From IMG/VR virus record IMGVR_UViG_3300044981_000204, positions 1-64,000 of that record: 64,000 nucleotides of DNA; one strand, written 5' to 3'. This document shows positions 59,801-64,000 of the stretch, one piece after another. The notes below the pieces were generated by a model that saw only the letters and a program-made list of their open reading frames with translations, made no database searches and was not told where the DNA came from. Every line of letters begins with the position of its first letter. The first letter of the stretch is position 1. The DNA is from a virus. The position numbers and the translations under genes are program-made.

Positions 59801-60902
59801 GGTGGTGAAGTTTTCTAACTACTCGGGAACGTTCAATGGGTCGAGCATAGGCGGCACACAGTCCTATGGCAACATGACCTCGGCCACCACAGTGGCGGGG
59901 CCAAACGACAGGAAGTTCATCGACAATCGCGCGATCAACCCGACCCTAGGCATACTTGCTGAGGTTACTTCGGCTTCGGGTTGCTTCACCCCCCCGGGAG
60001 CGGCGGCACTACCAGCACCGCTTGCCGGAACGTCTCAGACGTACCTCTTGGCCGACGCCACGTCGACGGTGGCCCCCACCGACCCGCACAAGAGCACATT
60101 GACGGGTTGGGCTGGGTCGCACTACCTCAAGGACTACTCCAGCCCGGCGACGGGAAACGTTTTTGGCGACGCTCAGTCGTTCGGTTACTGCTTAGCTTGG
60201 CAGGCGGGGGAGTGTAGGTCCGGTTCGTCTGCTGGCAGCGCATATGTCAGCGTGCCCCTAGCCGAGAGTCCGAACTCGTGCATGCAGTCGGACCAAAACT
60301 CGATGGCGGTGCCGGGGTTGTTCAACCTTGCGTCGATCGCCGGACAAACCCTTCAAGCTGACCCGTATGCGTTCGACCCAAACCAGTTATTTGCTAGGAA
60401 GCTCGGGTTCGGGCTCAGGGCTCCCGGGATGCAGTACTCGTATCAGCACACGTGGGGCATGCCCGATGGCAAGGCCATAATGGGGAGGGTGGACTGGGCC
60501 GATGGCGTGGTGTCGGGACTATATTTGGCCGGAATACCTTCGTGGCCGAACCCGAGCAGTTCTACCTCTGGAGACTACCAAAAATATGAGATCTCCCTAG
60601 GACCTGGTCCGTCGGGATCTAACGCTAGAGCCTTGTTGGGGTACGACGAGGATGGTTCGACGCCCTCTGCTCTGTACTGCGCGTCGAGGAAGGATGCTTG
60701 CTCAACTGAGGCGACAGGATCCAACCCCTTCGCCTTCATTGGTACGTCGGGGGAAAGAACACTCGAGGCGTGCGCCGGAGGGTGCACGCTCACCGTGCCC
60801 ATCATACCGGGTAGGGTGGCATACTATCAGGTCCAGAGACTGGATGCCTCCGGGGTTTTGGTACTTTCCTCGGGCCCCATCACGGCCGTTGCCGCGCCGT
60901 AG
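56817..60902 (+). CDS. Giant secreted-type protein with signal peptide, 1,361 aa
   Basis: GTG at 56817 directly after the previous TAG. Signal peptide HKLILLIAVTGPLWATSPRN. The N-terminal ~120 residues are fibronectin-like (RNVRGSATAQQYVLDFDVAV to HYYGTITSGGGSVNFEFVTL). Long beta-rich domains with cysteines follow, and aromatic motifs (GWSKLWDIFPGMWLWDMVGT, FGYCLAWQAGECRSG) suggest carbohydrate contacts. No catalytic motif recognised. Probably an exported host-surface or extracellular matrix interaction protein. Confidence 0.55.
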   Translation: MHKLILLIAVTGPLWATSPRNVRGSATAQQYVLDFDVAVPTDVLTCTVAVYVDSARSTMIVDSNAAVETNAQKCNRGLLRSDLSSIVSGTHVQFIVGRRATMKSQATNLLASLSLSPSTHYYGTITSGGGSVNFEFVTLNIATGHNFPEQPLYDSTNTNVHGLQYPNMVGGGLVTDPVTGLQVAMVPSARNDMANSGPVALGTTAIDVTGGKWTNVQNCGTNNSSTCSSTGAGATDYLFVPLPNIANYSGWNPQYVVQDIVFYIYCSSPTTQQTLRVWLTRDSSQTADSGNFFSATCPVGSTSTTTMSDTTNGYPHPWFSQWAPSTKWIKPEVVPGAGSVTTSSTAVTRVSGDPFITSVPSGSKILINGSYYTISSFTDSSHLTLTGSAGTQSSPVAYRMAASGLRIANVTGTDNVTLSIGYNAATTTQPGYSTYNADKPTCNLNSTSITHDASGAPIPATPGYLCSDLEGSVYLYVPQNADGTARLEMRPLSRLTFTPGSHVDMNGDGANPFGNGTNVLFGGWDSTDPLTLYGWVAYYGGRPIVRAHYDTTISSDCANFKAYSSGPANGFSVGLINPDCFLYTVITPALSIPSKAGRSQVIAAYPTGINQLGQQVGAAHPIMGDVGWFLYFGDGSGLGVVGSAGCMPMFSETEGFSLNACFDLNTGVLKSLVDSFSTWPAIGGGSHGWNALAVGGLTWTEGGDPPVFDGYNPLIPFNRPFQAAVSQVNLAGFGSPPSWTSTTTLPSTTQLTCPPFTDPKVATYFGAYSGTNNCVQVRLSSPLCSHVPAPNASGGGYDFAGGKSESQAYPCSTPGFGVSSSSPDATGWSKLWDIFPGMWLWDMVGTPTTGDKYGENFVVAAAPTYNAANSIDVWLLRSVKAKYMVPRNGPTQTDPVCDDSGASYANHANGWTLSVFPPFACGFVGYWYDVNDPTAQMFWGNTQTGHGVIGNGSVANTFTAISYGNNGYYYEVPNQPAGADPNGFINAIPGTFIPTVVKFSNYSGTFNGSSIGGTQSYGNMTSATTVAGPNDRKFIDNRAINPTLGILAEVTSASGCFTPPGAAALPAPLAGTSQTYLLADATSTVAPTDPHKSTLTGWAGSHYLKDYSSPATGNVFGDAQSFGYCLAWQAGECRSGSSAGSAYVSVPLAESPNSCMQSDQNSMAVPGLFNLASIAGQTLQADPYAFDPNQLFARKLGFGLRAPGMQYSYQHTWGMPDGKAIMGRVDWADGVVSGLYLAGIPSWPNPSSSTSGDYQKYEISLGPGPSGSNARALLGYDEDGSTPSALYCASRKDACSTEATGSNPFAFIGTSGERTLEACAGGCTLTVPIIPGRVAYYQVQRLDASGVLVLSSGPITAVAAP

Positions 60903-60959
60903 TTTGCCGTATGTTGCCGCGCGCCCCAATGGCCCGTTCACTTCCCACAAACTTTGCGC

Positions 60960-60965
60960 TATAAT
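60960..60965 (+). promoter_or_regulatory. Promoter of the last two plus-strand genes
   Basis: TTCACT and TATAAT with 17-base spacing, followed by a leader with CTGGAGGAACCTAA and the GTG at 60984. Unlike the GGCAACTT class, it has a recognisable -35 region. Confidence 0.5.
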
Positions 60966-60983
60966 GGTGCTGGAGGAACCTAA

Positions 60984-61799
60984 GTGTCGACCCAATCTCC
61001 AACGCTAAGTACAAAAGACCCGCAACTACTCAACAAGGTGTTGGCGCTGTACCCAGCGCCGCAGCTCCCAGACCTATCGCAGACCATCAAGGTCTCAAAC
61101 CCCAAGGAGGGAGGCGAACTAACCCCCGAGATGTCCCAGTTCGTGGACTCAAACGGGCCTGGTTCTGCCATATTCAACCAGAACTTCAACCAGGCTGTGG
61201 AGTACGAGATGCGGGTCCCCAACTCACAAGCTTACGACGACTTCAACAATAGGCTGCACCAGTGGTGGTCGTCCTTGAACACCGACCACTCGCAGTTCTT
61301 CCCGAATCCCCCGCGGTACAAGGTGCTTGATCCCGCCCAGTACGTGCAGTGGTGGTCGCTGCTGCTCAGCAACATCACGCAGAACTTCATGGGGGCCGGG
61401 ATACCCGACGTGAATCCGCCGCACTTCTACCTAGTCGATGCTCCCACGCCTGTTGTTCCCACTATTTCCGATTCTCCTGCTGTTCCAGCCGCCTCGGCGT
61501 CATCGCCGGTAGGAAATTACATCGGCTCCGGACTCTGGGCGGCCACGGACATGGCCCGCCTATTTCCCGACGGCGAGCCGTGGCCGGCCCCTGACCAGAA
61601 CTCACCCACTGGCTGGTTGAAGCTAGTCTCGTACGTGTCGCCGTTTACCTTAGCCGTCGGCGTCCAGTACTGGGAGGTGGGGCCCGCGCCAGCATCAGCG
61701 ACCACGGCCGCTAGCCTACAGGCGGCGCTGCAGAACGTGTTGAATACCGCGCCAAAATCGGCTCCGGACGCCGTCAAGTCGGCTTTGACGACCACTTAG
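60984..61799 (+). CDS. Hypothetical protein, 271 aa
   Basis: GTG start. The N-terminal half has VSNPKEGGELTPEMSQFVDS and aromatic clusters (LHQWWSSLNTDHSQFFPNPP); the C-terminal half is Ala/Pro-rich. No signal peptide. No family recognised. Perhaps associated with the fibre genes. Confidence 0.5.
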   Translation: MSTQSPTLSTKDPQLLNKVLALYPAPQLPDLSQTIKVSNPKEGGELTPEMSQFVDSNGPGSAIFNQNFNQAVEYEMRVPNSQAYDDFNNRLHQWWSSLNTDHSQFFPNPPRYKVLDPAQYVQWWSLLLSNITQNFMGAGIPDVNPPHFYLVDAPTPVVPTISDSPAVPAASASSPVGNYIGSGLWAATDMARLFPDGEPWPAPDQNSPTGWLKLVSYVSPFTLAVGVQYWEVGPAPASATTAASLQAALQNVLNTAPKSAPDAVKSALTTT

Positions 61800-61819
61800 T
61801 CGGCGCAGAGGAATCCTGC

Positions 61820-62497
61820 ATGATTAGGCCAATGATCTTGTTGCTTGCGCCGTTGGCCCTAGCGGTGTCGCAGCCCACGGTGCAGCCCGGTGGCGTTCGC
61901 CATGTGACCGTCTCATTCAGCGCCCAGGGGGCGTTGGGGTCCTCCCTCACCGGGTTGAGCTTCACGGGCTATAGTGCCACGGTGTGCAGTGCAGATGGCC
62001 AGGGCATCGACGTGGGCGGTGGGAGGGTTTGGCAGGCGGCTGAGTCCTTGGGGTTGAGGCTCGTCACGCCCCACGTTGCCTCTCTAGCCGCAACACAAGC
62101 TAAGGCCAGATCAAAGTGGCAGATAATGGCCGTGTTGGGTGCTGAGCTGATGTTCGACATGGCCGTAGTAGCTGGCGCAGACATCGTTCACGTGAACCCT
62201 GCTAAGGTCGTTGGCAAGGTTTGGCGAATCACCCCAATCATCCTCAATAAGAAGCTGGGGGATTGGAACGCTCAGCAGGCCCTGGTCCACCCGGACCTGG
62301 TCTCATCCTTCGGAGACCTTGCCCTGTACCCGGACCACATCATCAGCGTGTCGTCCGGCGGAAACTGCCCACAGAGGCTGTTCCTCGCATCTTCGGGAGG
62401 ACCGGATGGTGGCTCGGTGGATCTGCAGATAGCTGTGCTGCCACCAGCAGTGGTGTTCGCCCCCACCCCACAAGCTGCTCCCGTTCTCGGGAAATAG
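61820..62497 (+). CDS. Signal-peptide protein, 225 aa
   Basis: Signal peptide MIRPMILLLAPLALAVSQ with a 'VSQ' end. The mature part has KARSKWQIMAVLGAELMFDM and VAGADIVHVNPAK, then a Pro/Ala tail. No family recognised. Last plus-strand gene, convergent with the helicase. Confidence 0.55.
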   Translation: MIRPMILLLAPLALAVSQPTVQPGGVRHVTVSFSAQGALGSSLTGLSFTGYSATVCSADGQGIDVGGGRVWQAAESLGLRLVTPHVASLAATQAKARSKWQIMAVLGAELMFDMAVVAGADIVHVNPAKVVGKVWRITPIILNKKLGDWNAQQALVHPDLVSSFGDLALYPDHIISVSSGGNCPQRLFLASSGGPDGGSVDLQIAVLPPAVVFAPTPQAAPVLGK

Positions 62498-62518
62498 TTC
62501 GCCGAGATTTCTCAACAA

Positions 62519-62543
62519 AAATTGACATAGTATATATCAATTT
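62519..62543. terminator. AT-rich hairpin between convergent genes
   Basis: AAATTGA and TCAATTT arms around an 11-base loop. AT-only stem, weak. It could serve as a bidirectional terminator-like element. Confidence 0.35.
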
Positions 62544-62621
62544 CAATTGGTTGGTTTCGGAAGGATATTCCTCTCATTCGGAGGGAATGGCCCAAGTTGA
62601 CGTCCCTTGTCACCCGGCCCG

Positions 62622-64000
62622 TCAATTTTGGGTGCCCTGGGCCGACACCCCCAGCAACCACTGCCAGTTAGAAGCCACCACATCGTCGGACAGCTTCTTC
62701 TTTGCCTTGAGCACCCGGATTATCTTATCATCGACTGTGCCCCGGCAGCGTAGGTCGACGTAGACGACCGACTTAGTTTGCCCGATTCGGTGCGACCGAT
62801 CCTCGCTCTGAGACCTGTGCTCTAGGTTGTAGCTATTAGAGTAGTACACCACTAGCTCTGGCTCGATCCACGTGTTTCCGAATTTTCCGGTGTCGGGGTT
62901 GGCGACTATCCACCGCACTGGTGAGCTAGGATCTTGGATGTTTCGCGTGGCCTCGCGCCTCTCGTCCTTGGTGGTCTCGCCGTAGTAGTGGGAGACCGAA
63001 TCTGCCCCAAATTTTTCTGATATTGCTGCAACTATCTGCCTGATGTTGTACCTGTAGGTCGCCCATATGATGGCCTTTCCACGGCATTGTGTGAGCAGTT
63101 CCATCAGTTGCTCCATCCGGTCGTTCGGTTCCCCGAACGGCACCTCGTCCATGTGGTCCGGCTTTATGAAGCCGCAGCTAATTTGATGGAGCCTCAGCAA
63201 CTGCGTCATGACCATGTTGGCGGTCACGTTCTGGGACTCGCTCAGCTGGATGAAGGCGTCCTCGCGCATCCTGCAGTAGGCTTCAGCCTGACGTGGGCCC
63301 ATCTCGACGTCGATGCTCTGGTAGATCTTTGGGGGGAGGTCGAGGCAGTCCTCCTTCTTTACGATGAATGAGAACTGACCCATAAGCCGCTTCAATGTGT
63401 CGAGGTCGCGATACCCGACGACGTGCTTGAATGATCGATTGCCGAACTTTTGGTCTTGCATCACCGCGAAGCGGTTGCGGAACGAGAAGTAGTTTCCGTA
63501 CCCCAGTATGTTGTGCCTGAGGAACTCGGCCTGACTATATAGGTCGAGCGGGCCATTTGGCATCGGGTTGCCGGAGCACACTCGACGGTACTCAGCATAC
63601 TTTCCCACGTTCGTGAGGATCTTAGTGCGCTTGGCGCTGGGGTTCTTGATGGTCGTCGACTCATCCACCGTGAGCATGCATGGGTACCGCTTCATGAAGG
63701 CCACGACCTCGTCCACGGCCCTCTCGCTGTTCATGGCCTCGACGTTGACGACGAGGGTCCTGAGGAAGTCGCCCTCCTCGTGGAGGTTCTTTAGGGATTT
63801 CTGCTCCTCCTTGTTGGCGTACGAGGACCAGTACGCCACCTTGGTTGGCACGGCCTCGGAGGTGTGGGCGGGAATCTGTTCTTCGGGCCAGCATAGGTAC
63901 ATACCCTTCGGGGCAACAACCACGCTCCCCCTGATCTTCCTGTTTAGGTAGAGGTGGCCAGCCGTGTCGATGACGACCTTCGACTTCCCCGTCCCCTGGT
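62622..64000 (-). CDS. SNF2-family helicase-like ATPase, 5' end beyond the window
   Basis: The frame runs from the right edge down to TGA at 62622. At the edge it reads QGTGKSKVVIDTAGHLYLNR, a Walker A motif GTGKSK. Then comes LTVDESTTIKN (DEST, Walker B type), GNPMPN (motif III region), GKAIIWATYRYNIRQIV (motif IV-like), and SQSEDRSHRIGQTKSVVYVD, the motif VI signature of SNF2 ATPases. Such phage SNF2 proteins act in DNA replication or recombination. Its start and N-terminus are not in the window. Confidence 0.85.
   Translation of the reverse strand, partial: QGTGKSKVVIDTAGHLYLNRKIRGSVVVAPKGMYLCWPEEQIPAHTSEAVPTKVAYWSSYANKEEQKSLKNLHEEGDFLRTLVVNVEAMNSERAVDEVVAFMKRYPCMLTVDESTTIKNPSAKRTKILTNVGKYAEYRRVCSGNPMPNGPLDLYSQAEFLRHNILGYGNYFSFRNRFAVMQDQKFGNRSFKHVVGYRDLDTLKRLMGQFSFIVKKEDCLDLPPKIYQSIDVEMGPRQAEAYCRMREDAFIQLSESQNVTANMVMTQLLRLHQISCGFIKPDHMDEVPFGEPNDRMEQLMELLTQCRGKAIIWATYRYNIRQIVAAISEKFGADSVSHYYGETTKDERREATRNIQDPSSPVRWIVANPDTGKFGNTWIEPELVVYYSNSYNLEHRSQSEDRSHRIGQTKSVVYVDLRCRGTVDDKIIRVLKAKKKLSDDVVASNWQWLLGVSAQGTQN

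Noticed and set aside
62520-62550. TTGACA as a -35 box near 62522
   Set aside because: No -10 sequence at a suitable distance and no gene in the right orientation downstream.

Overview
The window is a stretch of a tailed double-stranded DNA phage (Caudoviricetes, siphovirus-like). A single 2,460-residue tape measure, a tail-tube protein, a frameshifted tail-chaperone pair and a fused tail-tip protein point to a long non-contractile tail. Both ends are open: a cysteine-rich gene runs off the left edge and an SNF2-type helicase runs off the right edge. I see no integrase, repressor, tRNA or CRISPR array. The host cannot be fixed. Most genes use AGG for arginine. Several promoters place TANNNT 6-8 bases before a start codon, as in leaderless transcripts. 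The secreted-type fibre proteins remind me of Acidobacteriota proteins, but that is a weak inference.

Layout. (1) 1-3,960, minus strand: about twelve very small genes with strong Shine-Dalgarno sites and ATGA overlaps, including a YeiW/YkgJ-type cysteine-cluster protein. The gaps between them hold hairpins and a three-copy repeat. (2) 4,041-4,763: an AT-rich divergent intergenic region. (3) 4,764-11,925, plus strand: small zinc-binding proteins, a lone Phd/YefM-type antitoxin, then an expanded lysis region with a class 3 lipase, a GH25 lysozyme and about five small membrane proteins. A reverse-strand membrane-protein gene closes it. (4) 12,634-20,136: four proteins with Sec-type signal peptides, including two giants, in DNA with different arginine codon use. 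(5) 20,256-34,274: packaging and head genes (small terminase, interrupted large terminase, ATP-grasp ligase, portal, scaffold, P22-like capsid, head completion, minor head protein, tail tube). (6) 34,288-51,031: tail-chaperone G/GT, tape measure, tail tip and fibre. (7) 51,035-62,497: a reverse-strand lipoprotein, a cupin, fibre-type proteins and three more signal-peptide proteins. (8) 62,622-64,000, minus strand: SNF2 helicase.

The strongest unusual signals are these. The tape measure carries a complete DEDDh (DnaQ-like) exonuclease signature. A LAGLIDADG endonuclease gene sits in the large terminase gene together with a second, synonymously recoded copy of the terminase N-terminus, and an in-frame TGA interrupts the terminase P-loop. 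Seven fibre-region proteins start with signal peptides. A promoter class has the form GGCAAC(T/A)T-N28-TANNNT. The minus-strand mini-genes have structured intergenic cassettes.
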